From positions 1-53,660 of the forward strand of contig MU604011.1 in assembly GCA_025201845.1 (NCBI GenBank): a DNA stretch of 53,660 nucleotides, written 5' to 3'. The stretch is from Martensiomyces pterosporus (Eukaryota; Kickxellomycota; Kickxellomycetes; Kickxellales; Kickxellaceae). The notes beneath the pieces are model-generated. The model was not told where the DNA came from, did no database searches, and was given only the letters and a program-made list of their open reading frames with translations. Shown in pieces: positions 19,238 to 30,899 of the stretch; within the stretch, counting starts at the first letter, position 1, and each line of letters starts with the position of its first letter. The position numbers and the translations under genes were made by a program.

Positions 19238-22200
19238 TTGTTGTTGTGTCGCCTGGTCGAATGCCACCGTCGAGGCACTCAAGCTAGCACCACGCCGGCT
19301 GCGTCCACCACTGCCAGCACGCTGTATCCTGCCCACAAGCCCCTCGGCCCCGTCATTCTGCGCTGGAGCAGTCACATCGTCTTCCATACCGCGCGCCGCA
19401 TTCTTGGCTAGCCCCTTCGCTGGCAGCTCACCCTCCTTCACCTCAGCCCCACTGACACTTGAATTCACGCCAGCCAGCGCCTCCGCTCCCACAGACCCCG
19501 CCAACGTGCTGTGGATCGATGGCAGGTTCGGCATACTCAATGGCAAGCACGTGTTGTACTGGCGGAGCAGCACTCTCAGGCTCTCGGTCTCGGGCGCAGT
19601 GACCAGGATCCAGCTCAGGTGCTGCACCATGACGCTGATAAAATCCAAGTCTGCCAGCTCCTCCTCCTCCTCCTCCTCCTCGACAGGGTCGCTGGAGAAG
19701 GCTGCAGCAGCGGTGGAATCGTCAGCGCCCTCCTGAGCACTCAGCACGTCGTCATCAAAGCCATCAGCATCAGAGTCGCCGTCATCCACATCAGAGTCGC
19801 CGTCTTCGATGTTCTCGTCACTGTCACTGCCACTCTGAGCAGCAACATCGACCTGATCGTCGGCGTCGGCGTCGCTCAGCACACCAGCGCTTGCTGGTTC
19901 GGTGGCCATTGCCGCTTCGACTCCACCTACTTCCTCGGCAGCAGCCAGTTCGGGCGAAGTTGCGCCAGAAACCTTTGCCTTCTTCGCAGGATCCGCTGGC
20001 TGAGCCACACTGCCCTCGTGTGCAGCGCCAGCAGAACCCGCGCCATCAACAGGCTGTGGTGGAGGCGGTGGTGCTGGTGGTGGTGCCGCCTTACCCACAT
20101 TCTCCTGCTTGCTTCTACCAGCTACCGCAGCATTTCCTACAGACATTCCGCCCGCCCCAACGCCCAGCCTGGGCATCGCCAACAGCTTTGCAAACAAGCA
20201 AAACACCAATTCGGGGTCCAGCGCGACGCATAGCTGCCTGACCATCAGCGCGGCTCTCGTCTCCAGTAACACTCTATCGGTCGCAAACATCTGCAGCAGA
20301 CTGCCCAGGAACTTGGACAAGTAGGGCAGCTCGCTGGGATCAACTTCAAATGCCTGTGCGTTCTTTCTCGCGCCCACCTCGTCGCTGCCCTGGGAATAGA
20401 GAGAAATTTGGGCAAACAGCTCCAAATCAAGCTTGACCACCTGCTCGCTCGAATCGCTCAGCATCTTCAGTAGGACTGGGAAGCTCATGTCCTCGGGAGT
20501 GAGGATGCGCCAGGGCGCCTTGCGGTGCAGCAGGAGGAGCCAGCGCATGCCCGCCACCTTGGTGGGCTCGTGCACGTTTTTGGCGAATAGCTCCATTATC
20601 GATGTGGCCGCGTGCTCGTAGTTGAATGGCTCACGGATAAATGCCTCTTGCTGCTCATTGTCTTGGCAGTCACTGTCCATATGCGACGGCGCATCGGGGG
20701 AGTGCGCTGGCGTCTGGTTGGCCGCGTCTGCAATATCGCCGGTGGGCTTGGCAGCCGCTCCGGGCGACACTGAATCGCTAGCTGCAGAAGCAGGATCAGC
20801 AGCTGCACTGGCGCCACCATCAACAGCAGTCACCGACGTGCGTCTCTCTCGCCCACTGCTATCGCCACTCACCTGCTGCTGTGCTCCCGAACTAGCAGCG
20901 CCTATTGGTGGCGACAGGCTCTGTGCATGCTGCGTCTTGGCCCCAGCCTGCTTCTCGCCTCCCCCCTGCGGCGCCGGCGTCGTGACCCTCGATGGCACCA
21001 CCGAGGCTGCCGGCGAAACCGTCGATGCCTGGAGCAGCGACTCTGCGCGTGACCGAGTAATCACCGGAGCGCCAGAGGCAATTGAGTGCGTAGAAAAGCT
21101 GGGCGACTGCGGGCGTGGCAAGTTATTGCTGACAGCTGCCACAGCAGTCGATGTAACTGGCAGCAGTGGCTTTGCTGGTCTGGCACCGTGCTCGATGGCA
21201 TCTGCCGGCTTCAAATGCATCTGCCCCCCGGGTGCCTTCTTCTGCTGATCCTGAGCCGCAGTCTCCGCAGCAGCAGCAGCTGGGTGCTTCTTGCGCTGCT
21301 CTGTGACGGGAGCAGGCGCCTCTCCAACCAAGTCGTATAGCCTCAAATTGGCATCCTCTGCCGTATGCCTCAGATTCGCCACTGGATGCGACACCGACGG
21401 AAGAATCGCATTCACCAGCTTGGGCACGTACTGGACCATCACTTGCGGGCAGAGCCACGTGAACTCATAGACCCAGCAGAGGGCAATTCCCTGGATCTCC
21501 TGGTCGTTCGACTCCAGGTGCGGGATAAGTATGGATATGCAGCGGGCAAAGTCAATCACAACGTTGGCGCCTGGGATAAGCGCATTGTCTGCTCGCTCGG
21601 CACGAATCTTCTTCCTCCGCGCAGCCATCCGCAGCTCATCCGTCATCTCATTCAGCTGGCCGTTGGCCAGTGCTGATGACACCAGCGACACGGCACTGCT
21701 CCCCACCATCCCCTGTTGCCGGTGCAAAGCCGACCGTCCGATGGCGGTCCCGCCATTGCGGCTCTGCCACCCGCTTCCGCCCCCCATGAACAGACCAATC
21801 CCGGATCCTGACGAGCTTCCCTCAAGAGGCTGGTGGCGGAAGTGCATGTTGTCGCCTGCAGACCCCAAGTACAGCTGCTGCCTTCCGGAGGCATGGTAGT
21901 AGTTGTGCGAATACGCATTGAGGTGGTTGCGGTTCGGGATGCTGGACGAAATCGACGGCGCCCTCGACGGTCTCTGCGACAGGCGGCCCGCCAGTCTATT
22001 GGACTCGGACGCAAACCGGCCCTCCACATGCACATCACTCTGAATCGTACTCGACCTCACTCTGGCGCTACTCAGCTCTCCCGATCCAGCCTCGCCCCAG
22101 GAAAGCCCCGCATCGTCGTAGTACTCCTGCTCATCCGCCGCAAACAGCCCGCCCTCCTGCGCATTAGCCAGCTCGCCAGCGTCGCTGAATCTCTGCAAAT

Positions 22201-23260
22201 CCATGCACTCCCTCACTTCGCTCAGCAGCTCGCCCAGCAGGCTCTGAGTCTTGGTCCTTACATCGTCGTTGGGGTCGCTGAGGAAGCGAATGAGGCCATC
22301 GAGGAACTCTGGCAGGTAGGCGATGAGGTCGAGACCGGGCACAGAGTCCAGCACGCGGACCCATTCGATCAGATACAGGCGCGTCGAGGGCTTGTAGGTG
22401 TGCATGCGCTCTGCCAAGAGAGGCACAAAGTTCTCCAGCGAAAACGCCAGCCGTGGAGCCTTGGGAGCGGGAACAGCGATCGAGTGCGCAGTGTAGTGGC
22501 CCTGCTGTTGATGGGAAGGAGACATTGCACCCGATGTCTGCACGCTTGGCTCGCCTGGCGAGGCACCCGACATGGGTGTAGATGCCGCCGCCGCAGGCTG
22601 GAGACCAGGGGCAGGGTGCGCAGGGTGCACATCCACAATGCCCGATATCTTCAACCCACTGCCCTCCAGCAGAGACACGGCACCCATCCCACTCTGCAGC
22701 GCATTCTCTGCCGTCGCCGGGGGTGCGCCGTACCAATCCAGACATGTGGCTGCCTGCTCCGCTACAATATCCTTCACAAGCCTATCCAAGTAATCCGCGC
22801 CATCCTTGACGCTCCTGACCGAATCAGCGGTCACCCTGGCCAGCCCATCGAAAATATCGTTGAACCACCTCAAAATATGGCCCTGGCCCACCTTGGCTAC
22901 ATTGTACAGCGACTCGCAGGCAAAGTACCTCACCTTGCTCTCGCCATCCGACATGGCTGAGACCATAGGCGGGATCATCAGCGGCAAAAACGGCCGAATA
23001 TTCACATGCGTCAGCGCCACTGCTGTAGCCGCCAGCGCTACGAGCCCGCCGATTCTTGACGACTCCCTCTCGGACGTGGCGAAGTCGGTGGTGAGCTCGG
23101 CTACTATCTCGTTGATCCTCTGGTCGTCGTCGGCATCCAATGCATCGCGGACCAGCTTCTCGATCTTGAGCGTGGCCGAGCGCTGCTTGTCGTATAGCTT
23201 GTCCGAGAGCGCCTTGGCGATTGCGGGGGGAATCACCGAGTGCTGCTGTCTGTCTGGCAT
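17459..23260 (-). CDS. VAC14: Vac14, scaffold of the Fab1/PIKfyve lipid-kinase complex
   Basis: A 1933-residue, intronless Vac14. In other fungi it holds the PtdIns(3)P 5-kinase Fab1 and the phosphatase Fig4 on the vacuole membrane and so sets PtdIns(3,5)P2. HEAT-type helices are seen at the N-terminus (ALSDKLYDKQRSATLKIEKL; RYFACESLYNVAKVGQGHIL), near 330 and around 590-690. The C-terminal Fig4-binding region lies at about 1200-1590 (DLDFISVMVQHLSWIL; ATLFRTWSHNPAACLTLCLL; YETAAKLIMVFGQQTQDL). Yeast Vac14 has 880 residues. The extra length here is Ser/Ala/Gly/Gln-rich inserts, an acidic run, a 14-Gln tract, and a Gln/His/Ser-rich tail of about 340 residues after the conserved end. The ATG at 23260 begins the family's N-terminus directly. 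Confidence 0.92.
19205..19246 (-). repeat. CAG/CAA tract (poly-Gln in Vac14)
   Basis: About ten CAG and four CAA codons in a row on the coding strand encode roughly 14 glutamines between two conserved Vac14 regions. A second Gln/His tract lies near 18450-18485. Confidence 0.85.
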
Positions 23261-24205
23261 TCCAAATTATTATTCGAAACGAGTATGCTGTGCAGTTTGA
23301 AGGCGCGCGAAAGGATGAGAAGAAGAAAAGGAACTGTGGATTTGCGTGTATTGCAAAAGAAAGTGGAAGAGAAAATTAGAGCCAAAATACAGAATGTGGA
23401 TAAACAAGAAAGGAAAGGCCCTATGAACAAGGTCACCGACAATGCCATCGTCACGCACTGCTTCGCTGTCACAAACAGCACGTGTAAACATCGACATTGG
23501 ATCCACGTGACGCTGATTAAATCCACTGAACGATCGTGGCAATATATGCAGCAGACATGCGTAACATCGGCATTACTGACGATGATGGTGATATGCGTCT
23601 CATACGCAGGCTGCTCCTCAGCAGCCGTTTGCTCTCCTACGCCATCTTTCTTATTCCTTGGAGATTCGCTGCTCCAAAAGGGTGAGCAGCGGCACTTTGT
23701 CCTCTGCCATTATTCTCGTGGAATTCGACGCCACTCTCTGATGGATGGCAACAGCCGCGGATCACACAGACGTCGCTTGTCAGCGGACAATAATACCAGC
23801 CTTTGCATGTGGTGTCGAAACAAGCAGCACAAGCACCCCCATTGTTTTCTGCTGTGGTTGCAAGCGATGTCGGTGGACCACGACAGCATTTCGCCGCATA
23901 TTGTCGCCCATTTGTTTACACAACTTTTGCTTCTGCCCGTTCGGTAGTAGCATAGAAAAGGGCACATGGTCAGACGTCTGCTGCTTGCATATGGTTCCGC
24001 GGCAGAAAGGAGGAAACGCTCCCCCCTTTGGAGCAGGATAGAAACCTCGATGGAGTAACAGCGAGACGCTTTCTTTCCTTCGTCTTATGACTTTCGTCCT
24101 TTCTACCTTCCTTTCTACCTTCTTAGCATCTGCAACACCCCCTTCCGTCAAAAACAAAACCCCCCGTCCTCTACCACACACACCCAATACACCCGTCTTT
24201 TGAGT
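23261..24205. other. Divergent intergenic region between Vac14 and the Nudix-like gene
   Basis: A 945-base space holding both promoters. The plus strand just before 24206 is CT-rich, a usual fungal promoter feature. No TATA box and no credible reading frame were seen. Confidence 0.5.
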
Positions 24206-25741
24206 ATGACCTCCGCAGCACCCCCTACCTCCATGCCCCACACCCCGCTTTCTATCGCCCTCACCCGCACGCAATATGCGCTTGAGTGCGGCGGCGTCCT
24301 CCTGGACCCCACCACCAACGAAGTATGTCTTCTCTTCTACCCCGACACGTCCGAGTGGCGGCTCCCCATCGGGCGCGCCGACTCCATGTCCCCGCACCAA
24401 TCGACCGTGCCCTCCCTGGACTACCAGGCCGCCGAGCACAGCGTCGCCGGATGCGAGCCGTACGCGCACACTGCGCAGCGCCAGATCTCGGCCATCACTG
24501 GGTACCGGTGCACGCACCTCCACCCAGCCGTTCTGGCCCACGCGCCAGCCAACCCCTGCGCATACATGGGTCCGCAGATGGTCGAGCCGCTGGCACTGCA
24601 GATCGAACTGCGCTCAGCCCCGGCAGTGCTACCTGGGGCACTGCCGTCTGCGTCAAGAAGCAGCTCGGGTAGCGGTGGTGGTGCATACAGCAACGCTGAC
24701 CAAAACAACAGCGAGCAGTGTGAGGCAGGTGTGAGCGAGGATAACAGGCCGCTGCAGCTCCTCCTAGCGACTGCTGGCGGTTCAGCGCCGCCACCACAAA
24801 TGGCAAATAACAGCAGCTCCTCGGGCTCCCCATTGCGCCACCTGTCCGCCAGCAGCAACCTGCAGAGCGAGCCCGACACCATGCTCCATGCACAGAGACC
24901 CCTCGCAACGCAGTACGTGATGACCTACTACTACATGGCATGGCTCACACAGAGCCGCCTCGAGCAGCGTGCGGCCACCCTGCCCCCAGGCCCCGTCACC
25001 GATCCCTCTGCGTTGTCGTCGCTGTCGTCGTCCACCGCTGCCAACACCGCAGACTCCCCTACGGGACAGCCTTTGGCAGAGGTGACATGGTTCAAGATGG
25101 ACACTGCCGCGCAGGTGCTCACTCATGCATCGGATAAGGTCGCCCTGCGCGAGGCTATCCACCGCCTCTCGCGCTCCGATACGCCACAGCCGCCGTTTGC
25201 TTACTCCTCAGTTGTCCTCTCCCAGACGCAGTCCCGCCGCGGAGCAGCCAAGGCTGGCAGCCCAGAGGCTGAACCAAGCAAGGGCCAGCCAGCCTCCACC
25301 GCCTCTTCTTCGTCGACATCGACCGATGGAGAAACCAAGGCTGATGCTAATGATAGTGCGGTGGTGCGCAACGTGGTCTCGCCACCAGCCTCGCGCAACC
25401 TCGACATAATCCGCAAGACCGCCACCACGCTGAGCAAGCGCGGAATGCTGATGAAGCCCAAGCAGCGGTCGCCCAGCCAATCAGCCGCCACCCAGGCGAA
25501 GAAGCAGGACTCCGACGACGCCCCCAGTGCAGGTGCCGTGCGATTCCTGAGTGTGCGCGGAACCAGTGACTCGCACAAAGCCACTGCCGAGGCCAAGGAC
25601 GAGGGAGCAGAGGTTGGGAGGAAGTCCTTGGCGGTGGACCCAGCTGGAGAGGAGGCGAAAGAGGTGGCCCACAAGAAGCTGCCTCTGCCGCGAGTCTTCT
25701 CCATCTTCTACAAGCTTGTGGGCACCGCTGCAGCAGCCTAA
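24206..25741 (+). CDS. Nudix-fold protein lacking catalytic glutamates (predicted pseudoenzyme)
   Basis: A 511-residue protein starting at the ATG at 24206 (MTSAAPPTS). Residues 20-130 follow the Nudix fold: ALECGGVLLDPTTNEVCLLF, then EWRLPIGR, then the helix AQRQISAITGYRC. In active enzymes the last segment reads like REVxEETGY; here the three Glu positions are Gln93, Ala96 and Ile97. A loop of about 35 residues separates GR from this helix. A later conserved part (YVMTYYYMAWL; EVTWFKMDTAAQVLTH, then VALREAIHRL) matches the second half of fungal Nudix-domain proteins. Between them and at the C-terminus (330-490) are Ser/Ala/Lys-rich disordered segments. It probably binds a nucleotide or a partner rather than hydrolysing; that is inference. 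Confidence 0.7.
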   Translation: MTSAAPPTSMPHTPLSIALTRTQYALECGGVLLDPTTNEVCLLFYPDTSEWRLPIGRADSMSPHQSTVPSLDYQAAEHSVAGCEPYAHTAQRQISAITGYRCTHLHPAVLAHAPANPCAYMGPQMVEPLALQIELRSAPAVLPGALPSASRSSSGSGGGAYSNADQNNSEQCEAGVSEDNRPLQLLLATAGGSAPPPQMANNSSSSGSPLRHLSASSNLQSEPDTMLHAQRPLATQYVMTYYYMAWLTQSRLEQRAATLPPGPVTDPSALSSLSSSTAANTADSPTGQPLAEVTWFKMDTAAQVLTHASDKVALREAIHRLSRSDTPQPPFAYSSVVLSQTQSRRGAAKAGSPEAEPSKGQPASTASSSSTSTDGETKADANDSAVVRNVVSPPASRNLDIIRKTATTLSKRGMLMKPKQRSPSQSAATQAKKQDSDDAPSAGAVRFLSVRGTSDSHKATAEAKDEGAEVGRKSLAVDPAGEEAKEVAHKKLPLPRVFSIFYKLVGTAAAA

Positions 25742-26359
25742 AATAGATGTTCTCCCCTCTCTCCTGCTCTCCAGCTAATTGAGGTGCGAGCATCCACGCC
25801 ATCTGCCCGCATTACTTCTTGCTAGCGCACTCGGTTTGCCCGCTCATCAGCTATTTTAAGACAAGTTAGGTGCCTAAATTAATCCCAGCATTCTCCTCAC
25901 ATGTCGCTGCTTCTGTTCCACACTCCTCCCCTTTCTTAGTTCATTTCCCACTTTATTACTCAGTTATCCATTTGGTAATCAGGAATAAAACAGCTATGCA
26001 TTCTCCCAAGCCCACCGCATGCCAACTATACAGCAGCAGCAGCAGCGGGGCTTGCTTTGAAGCTATGCGGAGTGCGAATGGCCCTCATGCAAGCCGTTTT
26101 ATTGCCATCGACCTGCTCTGCATTAAACCAACATTTCCCACATTCATGCATGATGAAACAACAACAATAGCCGCTGCTGCTGCTGCTGCAGTGGCGACTG
26201 CATCAAGTGACGTACAAAGTGCATCTCCTACCCAGAAAGCCCGGCTACATTTCTTTGGCTGCTAGGGGAATTTTGGGGGGCCAGGGGGGAGTATTTGTTT
26301 GAATTGAGTACGCACAATGAGAGAAACGAAAAAGCAACGGGAACTGCTCGCAGATGCAC
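25742..26359. other. Convergent intergenic region
   Basis: A 618-base space between two converging stop codons. It has two short CAG/CTG triplet runs (about 26033-26047 and 26174-26190), AT-rich stretches suited to 3' ends, and no credible gene. Confidence 0.5.
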
Positions 26360-28021
26360 TTAGACATTTGCATGGTAGGGAGTGGGCATGGCGATGGCTG
26401 GGTTGCCATAGGCGTCAAACGAGGCCTCAACGGGCCTGGCGAGCTCCTTGCTGCCGTTGGACATAATCGAGTCCTCATCCTCAAAGGCCATGCCGCCGTC
26501 GCCAAAGTACGCAATATCCTCCGGTGTCCACTTGTCGGGGTTGCCCACGCGCGAGTAGCGGTATCCGAAAGCAAAGTAAACAATAAGGCCAATGGCAAGC
26601 CAGATGAACAGACGGTAGATGGTGGGACCTTCGGAAAGAACCAGCAGGATGAGCGCAATGATGGCACCGGGAATGGGGATGAGGAAGGGACCCCACGGCA
26701 CACGGAAGCCGCGTGCAACATGAGGGTGGGTGTACCGCATGATGATTACGCCAATGTTCACAAGGATGAAGGCAAGCAGTGTGCCAACGGAGGTCATGTC
26801 GCCAAGGATATCGACGGGAAGGACACCCGCAAGAATAGCGCAGACAACTCCCGAGACGAGGGTGGGCACGTAGGGGGTCTTGAACTTCTTGTGCAGGCGG
26901 CCAAAGATCTTGGGGAACAGGCCGTCGCGGGCCATCGTGAAGAAGATACGCGGCTGACCCATGAGCAGAATAAGGATGACCGAGCTAAGACCGCAGATGG
27001 CGCCAAGCTCGATAAGGATACGCAGCCAGCGAGTGTTGTGGTAGGGCTCCAGAGCGAACGAGATGGGCGACGCAACACCCTTCAGATCCTTGTACGAAAC
27101 GATACCCAGCAGAACAGTGGACACGGCGATGTAGAGAACAGTGCAGATGCCAAGCGAGGCGCAGATACCCCACGGGAGGTCCTTCTGGGGGTCCTTGGCC
27201 TCCTGCGCAGCGGTGGAGACGGCGTCGAAGCCGATGTAGGCGAAGAACACGCGCTGGGCGCCCTTGAAGACACCCTTGGCGCCATACGAGTTGCCGACGC
27301 GGTCGGGCACAAAGGGCGAGTAGTTCTTGCGGTCAACGTACTTGCAGGCACCAAAGATGAACAAGAGGACGACAACCAGCTTGATGCAGACGACCGTGTT
27401 GTTGACCCACGCCGCTTGGCGGATGCCCAGAACGAGAATGGCAGTAAGGAGGAGCGAGATAAACATGGCGGGGATGTTGATGTAGTGGTTCTTGTTGATG
27501 ACAAACGCCAGGTTGGTGGTGTCCCACATGACAGGGGCACCGGTGGTCTTGGTTGTGAACTTGACGTTGAACGCATCGTCAAAGAAGTCTACGATATACG
27601 CACTCCATCCGACAGCGACGGTGGCAGCACCCACCATGTACTCGAGAATAAGATCCCAGCCAATAATCCAGGCAAGGAACTCGCCCATGGTGGCATAGGT
27701 GTAGGTGTAGGCGGAGCCGGAGATGGGCACCATGGACGACAGCTCCGAGTACGAAAAGGCAGACAAGCCAGAGACGATACCAGCGATGATGAAGCTGACG
27801 ATAATAGCGGGACCAGCGTTTTCGGCGGCAGCAACACCAGTGAGCACAAAGATACCAGTGCCGATGATAGCACCGATACCGACACCAATGAGATCCAGGC
27901 GGCTGAGAGTGCGCTTCATCTGGGTCTTGCGGCCCTCGCGAAGGATCTGCTCGATGGGTTTGCGAGTAATCAGGCGCCTGTAGACGCGCTTCCATCCTGG
28001 CTCAGCAACAGCGCCATCCAT
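26360..28021 (-). CDS. Cationic amino-acid transporter-type permease (APC superfamily)
   Basis: A 553-residue membrane protein with about 12-14 hydrophobic segments from residue 40 to 500. The first carries the APC motif LIGVGIGAIIGTGIFVLTGV. Other CAT-type signatures are FSYSELSSMVPISGSAYTY, FFAYIGFDAVSTAAQEAKDP and GQPRIFFTMARDGLFP. These place it nearer the CAT/bacterial GABA-permease branch than the yeast YAT permeases. It should import basic or other amino acids at the plasma or vacuolar membrane; substrate and location are not visible. Codon choice is strongly biased, suggesting high expression, and this bias keeps an antisense frame of 565 codons open. The start ATG at 28021 is the first in frame, and no intron is needed. 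Confidence 0.9.
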   Translation of the reverse strand: MDGAVAEPGWKRVYRRLITRKPIEQILREGRKTQMKRTLSRLDLIGVGIGAIIGTGIFVLTGVAAAENAGPAIIVSFIIAGIVSGLSAFSYSELSSMVPISGSAYTYTYATMGEFLAWIIGWDLILEYMVGAATVAVGWSAYIVDFFDDAFNVKFTTKTTGAPVMWDTTNLAFVINKNHYINIPAMFISLLLTAILVLGIRQAAWVNNTVVCIKLVVVLLFIFGACKYVDRKNYSPFVPDRVGNSYGAKGVFKGAQRVFFAYIGFDAVSTAAQEAKDPQKDLPWGICASLGICTVLYIAVSTVLLGIVSYKDLKGVASPISFALEPYHNTRWLRILIELGAICGLSSVILILLMGQPRIFFTMARDGLFPKIFGRLHKKFKTPYVPTLVSGVVCAILAGVLPVDILGDMTSVGTLLAFILVNIGVIIMRYTHPHVARGFRVPWGPFLIPIPGAIIALILLVLSEGPTIYRLFIWLAIGLIVYFAFGYRYSRVGNPDKWTPEDIAYFGDGGMAFEDEDSIMSNGSKELARPVEASFDAYGNPAIAMPTPYHANV

Positions 28022-30766
28022 GTTCCTATGATACTAGTACTATTACAATAGGGGGGAAGGGGTGTGTATTAGATGGCGGGGAGGCGGAGGAAAAACTTTG
28101 CACAATAGTAGCTTGTTTTTCCTTCTATTTTTTTCAGTAGGTGGTATTATTATGAAAGAGCAGTCAGTGTGACAGGTGTGGTGGAAAGTGGAGGAGCCAA
28201 AGAGTAGCAAGAGGCGTGAAAAGAAATGAGGCGTTTGAAAAGCCCAAGATGTGAGGCAGCGTGGGCACTTATGTAGGATTGTTTGCACGGATGTCGGCAG
28301 CAGACAAAGGTCTGATGTCCATTCCCCCGCCCCTCTCTTGCACGCATGCACGGGGGGGCGTGCCGCAGAGCCGTCTGGCGCTTTGCTTATTCCTTTCTGC
28401 ACATTTGATGCACACCCTGTGTGTGGAGCTGCTAGCACAGAGGACGGGCAGAGACCAGGGCGCGCTAGACACCGAGCATGGCGCTAGAAAATAGATATGG
28501 CTGGCTGGATCTTGGCTTATGCCTGCTTGCATCAAGCTGCAGCGGGGTGTCTCGCCATTTACTGCTTTGTTTGCACACGGCAGCTGGCGGTGCTATTTGT
28601 GCGCGTGATAATGTAGCAGGCTGCGCAGCGCCTATTCGCTCCACACTGAATATACGGCGCTCTCTTCGCTCTCTACGCCATGCGATTCCCCCAGAAAGCG
28701 ATTGCCTTTTCCTCTGTTGCTGATTGCCCATCCCATCCATCTCTCGCTGTGCTTCAAGACGCTGTCATTCCCAGCATAACAGAACCATCCTTGCAGGAAA
28801 TTGCCAGTGTTTTTCTTCTCGTAATTAATTGTTCCTCGCGCTTTGGGGATGGCCGCGTGTGTGCCGACCTTGCCTTCGCGGATTGATTCACCTCGGTTTC
28901 CTTGTTGGACCTTCCACAAAAGGAACACAGCCCAGACCTGTTTGCACGGGGGGGAAGGTGCTGGCCCTCCATTGTGTGTGTGTCGTAAAGTGACCGGATC
29001 TTACTGCCCCTCGCCGGCTAGGTAAACAGCCGGGCTGCCAATTAAACGCAGCCGCCTCGCCAAGAAAGCAAAGCAGCTGCCTCCCACAAGAACAGCGCCC
29101 CCAACTATTGAATGGCTTGCTTTTGAACACACCCGCGTGACAGCGCCTGGCTATCTATCTAAATCAAGCCCCCCAAGCATGCCCGGCGCGTTTCATCGGC
29201 TGGCTGATACAAAACGAAAAAAAAATAAAAAAGCGCACTCGCGCCTAGGAAATGAAAAACTAACAAGCGGAGCGGTACTGTAGCCCTGATGCGCGGCCTT
29301 CTAGGCTCCTTCTATGCTTTGGTAGCTGTCTGGATCAGGCAACACTACTAAAAGAGGTGAGCTCGCGGTGTGATTTGTATTCACATGCCTACTGAGCGCT
29401 GTATATAGGAACTGCCTCGCTAGTTTGCACTCCAATGAACGCTACACTGGCTACTTGCAGGGCTCGACAAGGGGGTGGATCTATGGCGACAGCGAGCAAT
29501 CTGTATCTGCCCATTGGGCCACATGGTAATTAGCTGGCGATTTGCGCTGCACATCCCTCGCCCACACTATGTGGAGGATTGCCACATATGTGCACGGAGA
29601 GATAGCAGCGCAGATGCCGCCGCCCATCTCGCGCACGCACATGAAGCAGGGAGTAGCGGAGATGAGCTGGTGGGATTGGTCGCGATAAGATGGCACACCC
29701 AGTGCAGAGAAATAGACGGGCAGCCAACATGCCGAGCATCTCTGAATCAGCGGCATCGGCTCAGCACAGCCCTGGCCACTGCCAAATATCAATTGTGCCA
29801 AGCCCGGTCTGCATCGGGGGGTTTCAAGAGAGTCTGCCGCGTGCTGGCTTGCTCAAAGGAGGTGACTGAGCTCGTGCAAATAGATGTCTGTTTTCTTTTT
29901 TTCTTCATGAAAAGTAGCCAGGCCAAGAAAAGCCAACTTCTAACCGCCTCTGACATAACACTTTTGTCAACAGCCTGATTTCTTTCCACGCACGACCTGC
30001 AGAGAAAAAGAGAACCCTTCTGCCAGCGCCAGCCCTCGTGACTTGTTGAAATCAGCAGTCTTCTCTTTTTTCCTTCCTCGCCACGCCTGTCGTCGGACAG
30101 CAAATATAAATAGAACAGAGTGTGTTTCTCTTTCAACCACGAGCAGAACAATGGCACCGGCTTTTCCACATGTGGTTTAGCGGGTCGGGAAGCAGACAGG
30201 CAGGCAAGGTGACTCTTTTGCGAACGCAGTAGCAGAAATCAAACGGGCGCATGCCCCACGCAGTCACCTCATTTGTCTTGGCACTGCATTTCAGACACTC
30301 AGGCTCACGCATCGATGTTTGCCCCCCAGAGCACAAGATGCGCCAGTGCTGCCGCTCTCCTGCTTTGGGAGGGGAGGCAGTGGATGTGTTGCGTTCGAGT
30401 GCCCTGCTTTCCACCAGATGCAGCTCTGATACATTCTGATTTGATCCGATCTGTAGGCTGTGATCGACATATTACGATGCATCCATGTATGGGCTATGCT
30501 TGCGTGCTGCCGGCCAAAAGCAAACAGAAGGAACAGGTATGCTACTGGCAATATATGGCGCATGCGTGTCCAAGGTCTAAAATACCCGCCACTTGCAGAA
30601 ACCAGCACTCTAACGTTGGCGGTGATCACTGCAAGAAACGTTTGTGCGATCAAAATAAACCATTAGAGGCCATGGCATTGCCGACATTTCGATGGAAACC
30701 CACAGAGCCCAGGGGCTGGCATGTGAGCGTAACTCTTCGTCGGGATACCTGGAAGCCAGGAGGGCA
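28022..30766. other. Long intergenic region, no supported gene
   Basis: About 2.7 kb between the transporter start and the secreted-peptide promoter. Frames here are short, start at non-ATG codons and are rich in Cys and His. A possible pyrimidine-rich transporter leader lies near 28080-28140. No tRNA, repeat family or conserved motif was noticed. Confidence 0.45.
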
Positions 30767-30774
30767 TATAAATA
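30767..30774 (+). promoter_or_regulatory. TATA box of the small secreted peptide gene
   Basis: A perfect TATAAATA, 126-133 bases before the ATG at 30900. It supports the short start over a much longer in-frame extension beginning at 30273. Confidence 0.7.
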
Positions 30775-30899
30775 GCGTAACCCGAGTTTTTCTCCCCAGA
30801 ACAGCACAATTCCTGGCTGAGAACCCATCCGCTGTAAATCCACCTACTCATCCTTACCTTCAAACTCCGATCCGTAACTCGCCATACTCGAAAACAGCA

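Noticed and set aside
26354..28051. 565-codon plus-strand frame opposite the amino-acid transporter
   Set aside because: It is the exact antisense of a clear permease with strong codon bias. Its product is hydrophilic, rich in Asp, Gly and His, and matches no family.
30273..30899. Long N-terminal extension of the small secreted protein
   Set aside because: It would put the TATA box at 30767 inside the coding region and bury the signal peptide in the middle of the protein.
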